Shown here: in pieces, positions 13,901 to 25,900 of the stretch
How the letters are laid out: every line of letters starts with the position of its first letter
Position numbering within the stretch: the first letter of the stretch is position 1
The notes under the pieces: model-generated
The model's input: only the letters and a program-made list of their open reading frames with translations
Told to the model about the DNA's origin: nothing
The model's database searches: none
Position numbers and translations under genes: made by a program
Assembly: GCA_017590115.1 (NCBI GenBank)
Contig: JAGGNK010007004.1
Location: 9,484,418 to 9,548,417 of the forward strand
Direction: 5' to 3'
DNA from: Montifringilla adamsi
Lineage: Eukaryota; Chordata; Aves; Passeriformes; Passeridae
Length of the DNA: 64,000 nucleotides

Positions 13901-16900
13901 AATTACCTACATCTGGAAAAAGGTGGTTTACCCCTCTGGTTTCTCAGCTCCTACAGAAGAGCTGTGGCTGAAAATGAGGAGTCTTTCCAGCCAGTTTTCC
14001 TTAGGTTTTTTTGAGATGTCTTGACTAGCGTAAATCTTGCTGCCTGGTCAGTGGTAAGGGGACAGATGCACTTCAGTAAATAGCTCAACAGGGCTCACTT
14101 GCTCCTCTGAAAATTAGTTAGTGTCCCAGTATTGGTGCTGGACTGGTTAGAGCATTTTTTTGTTGTTATTTGTATATTTTGACATGAAGTGAAGAGAGGT
14201 TTGAACTTTCTGGCCTCATCACCAAATAGATTAGATTTACATTGCTCCTTGTCTCTGTGAGATCTACTGCTGAGAAGTGATGAACAAGGTGGATTTGATT
14301 TTTTGCCTTGCAAGAGGTCCCCTTTTTCTTCCCTCTCCTCTAAATGAGTACAATTCATACATACTTAGCACTGGTGTGGCACGAAGCGTTACATGCATCA
14401 TCTTTGATTTCTGCAAGTGGAAAAAAAAATGAAGTAGGGATCAGAACCTTTTGGGTCAACATTCTTTTAGATTCAGAGTCTTTTGTTCCCACCATGTGGA
14501 GCTGGAGGCTGAGTTCTGTGCCAGACCACTGTGCTCTCAGTCTCAATAGAGACTCCACCTGTAGAGTCTGTATAGATCAGTGGATACCACTTAAATTAAT
14601 TTGCAAGGAAGAGCTGTGTCATATTGTCAGGAAGACATTTCACCTGTTGTCATTTACCTGTATTTAGTCTGGTGAGTCTTGTATAATATTAGAATTATAT
14701 AAGGGTAGGTTTTCTAAAGGAGCTGAAACTTTTCTCAGAGTATATATAGCAAACCTCTAACAAAACTGTACTTATTACTAATTTTTTTCCCTGGGAAAAT
14801 TTAAAATTGATCTTGAATGCTCTTATAAATGTGCTTGTAACATTTTTAAATTTTATACTATTATAGCTAGAGTTTTGAAATAGTTACTGAGTACATTTTA
14901 ATTATGTATAAATAGACTATAATTTGACTGGACATAGAAGCTGTATTAAGCCAGCACAAAATTATTTATTTGCTAATTATTTTTTATCGCATTAAAAAGA
15001 ACAAGATAATTTAATATCTGGTGTTGTGTAGCTAAATCAACTTTTAGAAGCACTTGAGAGGCTTTTGATCTGAGAGTCAAAATGTGCTGAGTAGTCCTGC
15101 TCTGGAAAACATGTAGCTTTACTAAATGGGATATTCTTTTAGGGCAGATAGAGGGTGACACAGGTAGAGAATTAGCTAAGTAAGCGTTTCAGTGTCGAGT
15201 GGTGTCTCAACCAGCTCTCTAATAATGCAGTAATTAATTGACACAGCACAGGAATGTGACCCATATTTCACTGAATGTGGGAAGCTGCACTGGGATCTGA
15301 TTGTGACTGCAGTTCTGTCATTCTCTGAAATGCTCACCTTTTACCTCAGAAGAAAAGAGGCAGGACACTCACCGGTCTCACACGTCACTCCTCTCCAGCC
15401 AACGTCACACTCACAGGAGCCATCCCCATCGATCCCACTGCTGCATTTCCCATGGACACAAGTGCACACTGTGGGAGAGATGGGGGCAAGCCACTGTCCC
15501 TGGCAGTGTGGCAATGTGGGCAGGAAGGACAGCAGGGGTGGCCCAGACACCACCTGCTGATGGCACCTTCTGCTCTGGGCTATTTGAAGAAAGGCAGTGT
15601 CTTGTGCTCTTTGGTTTCTAATTATTTAACAATAACTCTGAATTCAAACTATGCTTATATTGCCTGTATTCCCAAATGCAGGGTCTGAAACTGTATTTTA
15701 ATGGGAAAGAATTGGTGGAAAATAGCAGTGCTACAGAGGATGGTTCTTGCTGGATTCTTTTCTAAGTCTGTGGTATGACAGAGTAGAAAGCCCTGTCTCG
15801 AGCCTAGGGATTAGAAAGAAAACCCCATAATGGGGAAAGAAAAGGAGTTAACAATGTTTTTAAGCCTGGCCTATTAGGAAGTGCTAGCACTGGGCTGAAC
15901 ATGGTTAGAAGATAAAAGGGGAAGCCCCTGACCCTGGCAGTGTGGGCAGCAAGGGGCAGGAAGGACAGCAGGGTGGCCCTGACATCACCTGCTGATGGAA
16001 GCACTGTCTCCAGCCTAGGGATTAGAAAGAAAACCCCGTAACGGGGAAAGAAAAGGGGTTAATGATGTTTTCAATCCTTGCCTATTAGGAAGTGCTGTAC
16101 CTTCCTAGAACCTGAACGTGGTTAGAAGACAAAAGGGGAAGGTTTGGGCCCCTGAGGGGCCGGCCAAGCTGCGCTGCGGTTTGGGGACGCTGGGTACCTT
16201 GGTCACAGCTGCGGCCGTATCTGCCCTGGCCACAGCGCTCGCAGGCCGTGCCCACGAAGCCCTCCTCGCACTGGCAGCTGCCCGTGCCGTTGGTGCCATC
16301 CAGGCACACGCCGTTCCCGGAGCAGGCGCTCCCGGCTCTCCCTGGGCACGGCTGGCACTGCGGGCCGAAGAACCCCGCGCAGCACTCCCTGGTCTGCAAA
16401 GCCAGAAATGCTGTGCTGAGGGGCGGGGGGAACGAGAGAGCTGGGTTTTCACAAGGGTTTTAGGGATAGGGAAAGAGGGTGGGTTTATATTGGATATTAG
16501 GAAGAAATTATTTAGTGTGGTGAGGCACTGGAACAGGTTTCCCAGAGAAGTTATGGGTGGACCCATGCCTGGAAGTACAAGGCAAGGTGGTGGGGGGCCG
16601 TGAGAAATCTGGTCAAGGGGAGGATGTTTCTGCCCATGGCAGGATGGTTGGGACTAGATGAACTTTTATGGTCCCTTCCAACCCAAACTAGTTTTTGATT
16701 CTGTGGTTTTTAGCAGCACATCAGCTCTGCTGGTCTGTGACCACACTCCTCAGTGTGCCAGGACACAGGCTGCCACTGCACGTCCTTGGTGGGACCCAGG
16801 TGCCCTTCACCCCTTCAGGGAGAGGTGGGGAATTGCTAGGGACAAGCACAGGTTTACCCTTCCCAAACCTGTGCTCCCTCTGTGCCCCGTGGACACGCAG

Positions 16901-19900
16901 CACTTTGTGCTGCAGCTATCATCAGTCTTTAACCTTCCCATCTCTGCTGTATCCCGAATAAAGTCAATAAATATACAGTCAGCAGCTGCCTTGACATGCT
17001 GTGTGTGCTTAGTGGGAGCGATGAGGAGGATGAAGGTTGGGGAAGGGAGCTGCTGGTTTTTACCACGATAGAAGCAGTGAACTCACAATGATGGTTTTAG
17101 CACACTTGGGCTTGCAGCCAATCTGGATGGTGTACTGTCTCATGTGGTTTTCTGTGAGGACACAGTATTTCTTCACCCCTGCCTGAGCAAAGATTGGAGA
17201 AACAGATGCACTTCTGAATAATATTGATCAGCTACTTTCAAATCTTTTAATACATGGGACATTAACTTTATGCATGCTGTGCACTGACTCACACATTCAC
17301 GATTAAAATGAAGGAAATACTTTTAGAAATAAAAATGAACATATGATCAGTTTAACTCAGTGTCTTGTGGTGTTTTAAAGATGTCTAAAATTGCTTTTGC
17401 TCAGAACTGAACAGATTCTATTCAGAAGTTGTATAAGCTTTTTTTCATTTTTCACATTTTCTGATCTTTCTAATTTTTCTTGGAAAACCAAGTTATGAAG
17501 TTGTGCAAAAACAGCTGTTGAAAAATTATCTTCTAGGTCTGAACACAACTGGGGAAAGATTGTTTGCTGAAGAAAGATTTTTATCTCAATGTACACTTGT
17601 GAGGAACTTGAGACAAGAATCCATCCAACTGTTCATTGTGAAAATGTTAATGAGTTTGATTTTTACCCATGAGGAGTTAAATTTGGTTTTGCCAGTACTT
17701 TGATGCAGTGGATGGGACTTAAGCTGCTTTGGAATACCATCACTGGCATAATTAATTTTTAAAAATGATAAAGGAAAATACACTTATGTAATCCCAATGG
17801 AGAGGTTTTCATGGCTAAGTTAGGTACCAAGAAACTCTAAATATCTGCAGTTCTCATGTGTTGGACCTGGGCATCCAAAGTCTCTCTAATCTCCAAATTT
17901 TCTTGTGACAATAGTTTACAGCATATTGCTGGGGATGGATTGACTTTGCCCTTCTGTAGACCTCTGAGTTGGAGGTCTAAAGCTGGTGCTGTAATTCCTT
18001 CTGGAGCAGGCATACTTCAGACCATGTTTAACTCCCCTAATTTTGTGTGGTAGGGGTAAACTTTGCAGTTTAAGGAGTCTTGGTTGTCCCAGTGCATATG
18101 AGAAACTGTCCCTGAAAGATAAAGCTGTCTTTAAGCTGTCCTTTTGCTACCTTGATCCCAGGTGGATTTTTCAAAAAGAATCTCTGAAGTCAGGGTGGAT
18201 TGAGCCTCTTGAGTATAAGCAATGTATGTAGCAGGCTGAGATAACTACTACATATTTTGGTGAAACTGAGACAATTATATATAAAAAATTATATTAAAAA
18301 TAGGACTGAATGCATATCTAGTCAGTTTTTATACAGAGAAATGAAAGACCCTAGCATTAATGAAAAACTACTTACGATTTCTTTTGTTCCTGGGGGACAA
18401 CTTGATGGTTGTGAACAAATTCTGCACTTCTCCTTATGCAACACAAGTGAGAGGTAGTTAACAGACTGTACAGAGATGCAGGCAGGTTGTTCCATAGAAA
18501 AAGAACAATTTCCAGCCACATTTCTAAATCTAGTGCTTGAGGTACATTATCAGGGTAACCCCTTTGGTAAAGAGGGTGAGGGAAGCTGTCCTGCTCAGCA
18601 AGGAAGAATATCCCTAAAAGTGGCTCTGTGGGGACACCCTTCCCCCAAGGGGCAGAAGGAAAGATCATTTGGTTATTTTTAATTTGGTCTTCTAAAGTGA
18701 TGCTTCCCACTTTATAAATAAGTGGTCTGGTTATGAAGATGTATTAGAATAATGCATTATTAATATTATCTGAATATTAGAGCTCAGCAATTTCTTATTA
18801 TTGAGCTACTCTGACTACGTTTTATCCAGGCTGTCAGAACACTGATTTCAGGACCAAAGTTGTCTTAAGAGATGCTAAAACTCTGGTAGGAATATCCTTT
18901 GTGGAAAACGTGTGCATTCCTTGCTGGGAAGTGGTATCACATATCCTATACTTTTGAACTTTGTTTGGCTGTAGGTTTCTCTGAGGGGATTTAAGGTTCT
19001 ATACGAACTTATATCACTTACAATGATCACAGTATTATTGATATCACATCTGTTCTTCTGGATTTCCAGCACCTTTCCCAGTCCATGAATAATTCCTCTG
19101 TCTGTGGCAACGTTTGCATAGCTGATAGGAGCATCATTTATGTATAGCTGCAAGAGATGTGCAATCAGTTAGAGAGTAGCAGAGGTGTTCCATGGCTCTG
19201 GGGTAGCCTGAGCAGTAGGATCTGGCAGAAAGAGAGAAATCCACAGGGGTCACGTCAGGAAAACCAACAAAGGTAGTTAGCCTCGGGCACTGGCTCGTAT
19301 TCCAGCTGCTGCATTTAACTGCTTCACTGCCCTGGAGGGCATGGGATGACTTGCAGCCGGTTAAAACCTCTGAGCAACAGGATTTGGCAGAGCAGCTTTT
19401 TCCAAGGGGTGTAAAGGCCATGAAGAAGGAGCCTGAGGTGAGCCAAAAGGTGGATTTGCTGTGTCTGGGGGATGTGGGGCTTCATGGAAACCCTACCAGC
19501 AGCTGCTCTTTCAAGGAGGACTTCCATCATCTCAATGCTGCCCCACACTCCCATCGTGCCCTCACTAGCAAGTCCCAGTGCAGGTGCTTGTTCAAAGCTC
19601 AGCTGTGGGCAGAGCCAAGAGCAGGACTGAAACTCTTGGGGTGAGAAGCTTTCTGTCTTCCTTTGCCCACAGGGACTTCTGGAACAGAGAAGGAGGACCA
19701 AGCTCCCTTCCTGGCCCTGTCTTTTAATCTTGCTGTGCCTGATTTTTCCATGAGTGGTGTTGAAAGACAATTCATATTTGTTGCGCAGTGCGTTGAGTTC
19801 TTAGGATTGAAAGTGGAGTGAATCCACAGAAAATAGAAATAATGTTTTATTATTGAGGGCAGGTTTATAACAACCCTTGGAAGTCAGATTAATGGCTGCT

Positions 19901-22900
19901 TTGGAATTCAGGCTTGAAGTTGCTAGAGACGGATACCTAAAATTCAATTTTAATTGTGAACAGCACAGCTGAAATCAAATTCAATCAAAGATACCTTCAA
20001 GGGTGACTTTGAATTAGGCAGGTCTGAGACAGGCCTTGCATTTGAGTGACAGCTTTTGTGCTGTTGAGTCACAGAAGCTAATGAGGGGTGCACAGTTCCT
20101 CTTGTATCCATGCAAGTTTAAAGCTGGGGCTGGGTTTGTAAAAAGCAGGAAATCTGTTTCTCCCAGCAGATGCAGACAGCAGTACCTGGCTGTTGTGGAG
20201 GAAGAACCCAAGCTGGTAGGAGAACCCCAGCATGGTCTCCCTGTGCATGCCATTGTGCAGGTTGTTCTTCAGGAGCTTCTCATCCAGCACAACGTGATAG
20301 CGGATTTGCCTTTCGTCCTGCCAACACAAAATTACTTTCAGAATTATCTAATACAGAATGAAAACTTCCTAGGGAGAGCATTTTCCAAAGGATTTAAGCC
20401 AAACATAGATTGCCTGAATTTAAAGAGAAACTTCAGTGGATAGGTTATTTCATTTCCTCCTGTAGTCAGCCTGCATTCTGTCCACAATGAAAGTGTTGTT
20501 GACCATGGAAGACGAAAGGCTATTGAATTGGGAGCACCAAGGTTTGATTGAGCCTGTAGTGTGTTTCTGTGCATAGGGCTGGCTGCTGAATTCAGGGAAA
20601 AGTCAGATGATTTTTAGGACTCTGAACTTCATGGGTTCATTTGACATGAAGGGTTGCATATTTGTGTGTGTTTTTATGGTCTTTCCATCCCTATTCCTTT
20701 TTCATTTGAGAATCCCTGAATAACCTAGAGGAGAATAAACTGTAGTGAGTGTTTAGGATAATTTTTCTCTCTATCTATATTTTTATATTATATATATAAT
20801 CCTTAAGGGCATATTCAATCAATAAAGACTGCTTTTAATTGTCTTTAATTGGACAGTTTTCTATGCCTGGTTGGTAGAGTATATTCATATTTCATGTAAA
20901 TTGATGAAGTTACTCTCTCTCCATCAAAATTTTGCGAGGGTTTCCCAAGGCTTCTACATCATGTTCTGAAGCAGGAGGCTCCCAGAACTCTCCCTGACTA
21001 GGAGGAGGAAGCAGAAGCAGGATGTGTTGATGGGAGATTGACCAATATGAGAGAAGCTGGGGTGTTTAGGGAGTTTAGGATCTGCCTAGCCAACAGACAG
21101 TGCTGCTGCAACTTTGTCTTTGCAAAGAAATGTTCTTGTGGGAAATCCTGTTGCTCACTGTCCCCTTATTCTGAATGCCCATGCTGCTCCTGCTCTTCTG
21201 CTCCTTCAAAAGTGTGTGAAAGCATGAAGGTCTTCAGGATGTGAGATATGTGATGTGGCCTGGCTGTGCCCACAGAGTAAAAGACATCTCTTAGGGCTGG
21301 CCTTGTTCCATAGATTTGGCAAAAAAATATTTGCAGATGAGAAAGCGCGAATTAAGATGGAGTTAACCTCCATCAGTGCCCAGCCCTATTTAATTTCCTG
21401 ACTTTGATGAATTGGAGAAAAAGCTAACACTGATCTGTCTTGATTTCTGTCTTTAATCAACAGCAGAGTTAGAACATCTTGCCCCATCAGGGCCAAGAAA
21501 TGAGATCTTCTCCCTGTGCTAAACTCTTCACTCTGCAGCAGAGTTCTACCAAGTGCTTCACAAAGAGGTTAAGCCTCAGGCAGACTTAACCTTAGAGTCG
21601 TTTTTGTTTTTTTGTTTTTTGTTTTTTTTCTCAGATTGCTACATCAGACAAGGCTGGGAGGTTGGAAGAAAGACTGAAGAAACACTGGTGAGTAGTGGAA
21701 ATGAAAATGATTTCTCTGTGTGTAATCCAGATCTACTAGGATTGATGTCCTATGCATCTCTCAAAGTTTATTAGAAATTCTTCTTGTAGTGATGTGGAAA
21801 TGATGATGTGTCAAGAAACAACTAAAACAGTATTCAAAAGCCATTTGAGCAGGTGGAGCTTGATCACTTGTGAACGTGGGACATTTGCCATGGGTCTGTT
21901 GGTAAATGGTTTGGGATGAGTCATTTGAGCCCTGCACTCTTCAGCTTCCTGGCTGTAAATGGAGACCATGCAAGTAGGGATAGAGTGTGGATAAATATTT
22001 TTGGAAGAGACAGGGAAGAATTAAAGCCCCTGGGTAAATCATGGGTGAATCTTCCTCTGCAAGGTGTGTGGCTCTTAATATTTGTGCTGTCTATAAAGCT
22101 GTTTCAAATTGGAGAAAATATGAAGAAAGCTGCTGGGATAAAGCAGAAAAAGGATAGCTTATCTTGGGAGGAAACCAACAAGGCTGAGAAGGGGGTTTGA
22201 GCTTGTAAATATGTCAGGGTACAAATTGCCAGAGAGGGTATTGCTGCAGCATTCCTGCAGGAGTGACAAGGCCAGCATCTGGACAGTTTTAGGAGACTCA
22301 CAATATTTCATGGCATTATTAATGATGGGGTATAAGTGATGTCAGGGGACTGGAGTTTGTTCACCTAAAAACCTCATTTCAGTGTTTTTTCTGGTCACTC
22401 CTGTAGTGACCTTCTTTACATAAAAAACCTCTCTCAAAATCCCAAACAAACAAAAAAAAAGTCTACTGACAAGATGTCTTGGAAATTATCACCGTGTTTT
22501 TAATCAAGAGAAGGCCAAAACACAGAAGAAATAGCTAGGCTCTTCCTAGACTAACAAATAGCTAGGCAACTCAGGACAGTATAGGTAGATCCATCCCATT
22601 CCAACTTCTTTGGTGTTACAGACAAAACCTAACAATGGATTTTTGGGAAACAAATCTCCCTATATCTGTGGCCTCATAACCCATCCACTTGAAACAAAGA
22701 TGAAATACTGAGCTGTTAGGACGAGCCTTGTGAGTAATACATACCAGAGTAGCAGATTTCTTATCCTTTAGGTAATTTTCTATGGCATCATTACTTGGGG
22801 CAAAGATTGTGTATGTGTTTGCTGCTTCTATTTCGTTAGCCAGGTTGTATTGCTGTTGTGAAACACATTAAAAAAAAAAAATCAGAATGACCACTGATAG

Positions 22901-25900
22901 TCTGAAATGCAAACAAAGCAGAGAGCTTCCTCTGCTCTGAAACACTGTGAGAATGGTGTGAAAGCTTACAATAATGTAGCCCCTGAACATGGAGTAGTCG
23001 GGCATTTGCTCCAGGCGGTCCAGCAGCCTCGGCAGGACAGCGCTGCGGAGTGGGGTCAGCACCTGCAGAGGAGCAGACACCCCACATCACCTGCAAGGAT
23101 CACATGCAGGGCAAAATGCTGCTCTGTGCACAGTGTTTTCCACAGGAGGCTCATAGGTTTGTGCTGCTTGCGGTGCAGAAGAGCAAATCCTGTTCAATAC
23201 ATTTGATACCTTATCGATGACGTGGATGACCCCGTTTGTGGATGCGATGTCGCTGGCCACAAAGTGAGCGCCCTCGAGGGTCAGGTTCTGCAGAAGGGAG
23301 AGGAGAGAGGGCTTGCCTTTGCCTTGTTGGGGTGGTGCTTCCCAGCAGCTCATCCTGTGGATTTCCACACCTTCCCAAGTGCTTTCCTAGGGCTGTACCA
23401 TGGCGCCACTCACACCAGAGGCTGGGTGACCCTCAGGGAATCATGCTCAGGGAGGGGACTGGAGGACCCTTGGCTGCTCCCTGGGTGCAGACTGGCAGAG
23501 CCCTGGGCTGGCTTGCACTGGAGGGGTTTGCTGGGCTTGGTGCACTCGCCTGCAGCACAGGGCAGGCTGAGCTCTGAGCTGATGCACACCCTCCCAGCTC
23601 CGTGCAGCTTTTTTCATAACTTTTCCTTTGGAGCATGGAGGTGGGAGGAACTTCCCTCTCCCTTATTGGGGATGAAGTACTTAAATGTGACTTGTGTATT
23701 TCTAGGAAATCCTTCTCAGAACATGGAATTTACCTGATAAAAAGGCTAAGGGAGAAGGGCTGTAACCTATTTACCATTAAAAATACCCTCAGGTGGCTTA
23801 GAACTATCAAGTTGCACATGGGAGATGTGTGTTATCACCGCTTCCTCCTACCTTCCCTGTTCCCCAAATTATTTTGTTTCCTTCATGCTCTTTTATTAAT
23901 TTAGCTCATACAGGCTGCTCCAGGCAAGGACTGCCATTCTGCTTGGTTACAGCTGTCCAGTGTCTGCAGCAGCTACTGGGGCATTAGAAAAAATTAATAT
24001 TGTGGACAAATCTCAGTGATGTAAAGTGGTGGAGAAAAACAAGCTAATGTTTCTCCCAGAGGGCCCCATATAATTGAACTATGCCTTTAATTTTATGGTG
24101 TGTATTTTAGAAAAAATACATAATGTATGTGTGGTTTTGTAATACAAGAAAGTCAGTGGCAGTGATGGCCAGGGTTTGGTGTATGATACCACAGCGGTTT
24201 GCAGGTCATCTCACCCCATTTTCTTTAGACAAGTGTAGGAATTTGCTCTGTAGTGATGTTGGCAGCATGTCAGAGGACGATAAATTCTGGAAATCAGCAA
24301 AGCTGTAAGCTCCTGTCAGTACATGATACCTAAAGGAAATTAACTGGATTTGAAGGTTTTGTATTTTCTCTCTTTTTTCTTTGTCTTATTTCAGATAAAC
24401 ATGGTTAGTGTGTCTCAAATGGTAGTTTTAAGCAGGAATTGCTTCTACAACACCTTGTTCAGCCATGTTTTCATCTTAGTTCAACATTTAAACATTTCTG
24501 ACATAATATAAATAATGCTTTTTTCCAGTGGCCTTGCTACAGAGATTTATATGCCACTGGAACTAGAAGGGGAATCCTATGCTCTTCCTTTAAAATCAAA
24601 ACACCTGTCTTGCTCTAGTGGCTTCAAACCAAAGGCTCGTTTAGCACAAAAACAGTTAATTTAAAAAGCCAAACCCCCAAACCATGGACGTACTTCAGGA
24701 GAGTTGGAATGTTACTTTTTGTCATCCAAAAGGCTTTCTCATCTTCATCCATGCTCTCAATTGCTTGCAGAGAAGGCACAAGGACAGTCAGGTTTGAGGT
24801 AGTGGACAACACCGAGTTTATCTTGGCCTCCTGCATGGAAGTAAAGAGGGTAAAATAATTCCTTCTAAGGATGGTCTATAAATAGTAGCTGGTGACATTT
24901 AAAGCAAGGTGGAGTATGTGACGTGCTTTGTGACCAGCCTGGAAAGGGAAAAACTATTATGCTGAGCAATGACTTGAACAATAGCACTCAGAGCTGTACA
25001 AAAATGGTAAACGAGTGTCTATTTTTTGCAGAATAGATTGCCAGCATTTAAAGGGCAGAGATAATGTCCAGGTCAGAATTGTTTCTTATGGTGACATACA
25101 TAACTTGACCCCCACAAAAGTTAGCCTGTCTCATAGGTTTCATATTATGCACTTGAATGTTAAAAAAAATAAAATAGTGGTGATAAATGGAGGTGATAAA
25201 TGCTAGTGGTTGCTGATAAATTCAAGTAATTTTCTCTTACAGAGCACTCCATGCTGTTCAATAGATAGAAGGACTATGAACCATGATATAAGAAACTCCC
25301 ATGACACAGTGTTCCCATCTGGAAGAAGACTATTTAACAGGGCTGGGATTTTTTTCAAGATGCCCAAGAGTTATCTGTGTCCACTAGCACTGCAGTGGAG
25401 CTTGCTGTTGACAGCTCTAATTTTAGATGGGGATTGTGAGATCTTTGGCATGCATTAATTAATTAATTAATCTTCCATGTTTTTATCTGCCTTAAGGATG
25501 GAAAGAGTTTCCACTGGAGAGGATTTTTCCAGTTGTGTGGAAATTTTTTTTGAGTGAAAAATGGAAAGCTAAATATTTACAGGTGATCTTGCTGAAGATG
25601 GGGTTCTCCAAGCTTTTCACAGGCTCCACAGCTTGCCAGTTTTGATACTGCCAAACTTGAGGGAGCAATATGAGCTTGGGGTCTACCTTTTTGCAGCTGG
25701 TATGCTGCCTGGAAGCTGTTTTGGATAGTCCTTCATTACCCATATTGGGTTCTGAATCAAGAAGGGAATCAGCTCCCTTAAATAGGTGAGAATTTTGTCT
25801 GTGTTAAGATCATCTTTCTTCCTAGCCATCATCCCTATCACCTTCCAAATATTTAAATATAGAAAAAGCAACAAACTTCCCCTTCTCATCCTTCTTGAGC

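Noticed and set aside
16118..16603. 161-codon plus-strand open frame
   Set aside because: It is antisense to the CpG-rich exon 36 and then enters a CR1 fragment. Open frames are expected by base composition.
23222..23737. 171-codon plus-strand open frame
   Set aside because: It is antisense to exon 29 and intron 28, with no recognisable domain or splice context.
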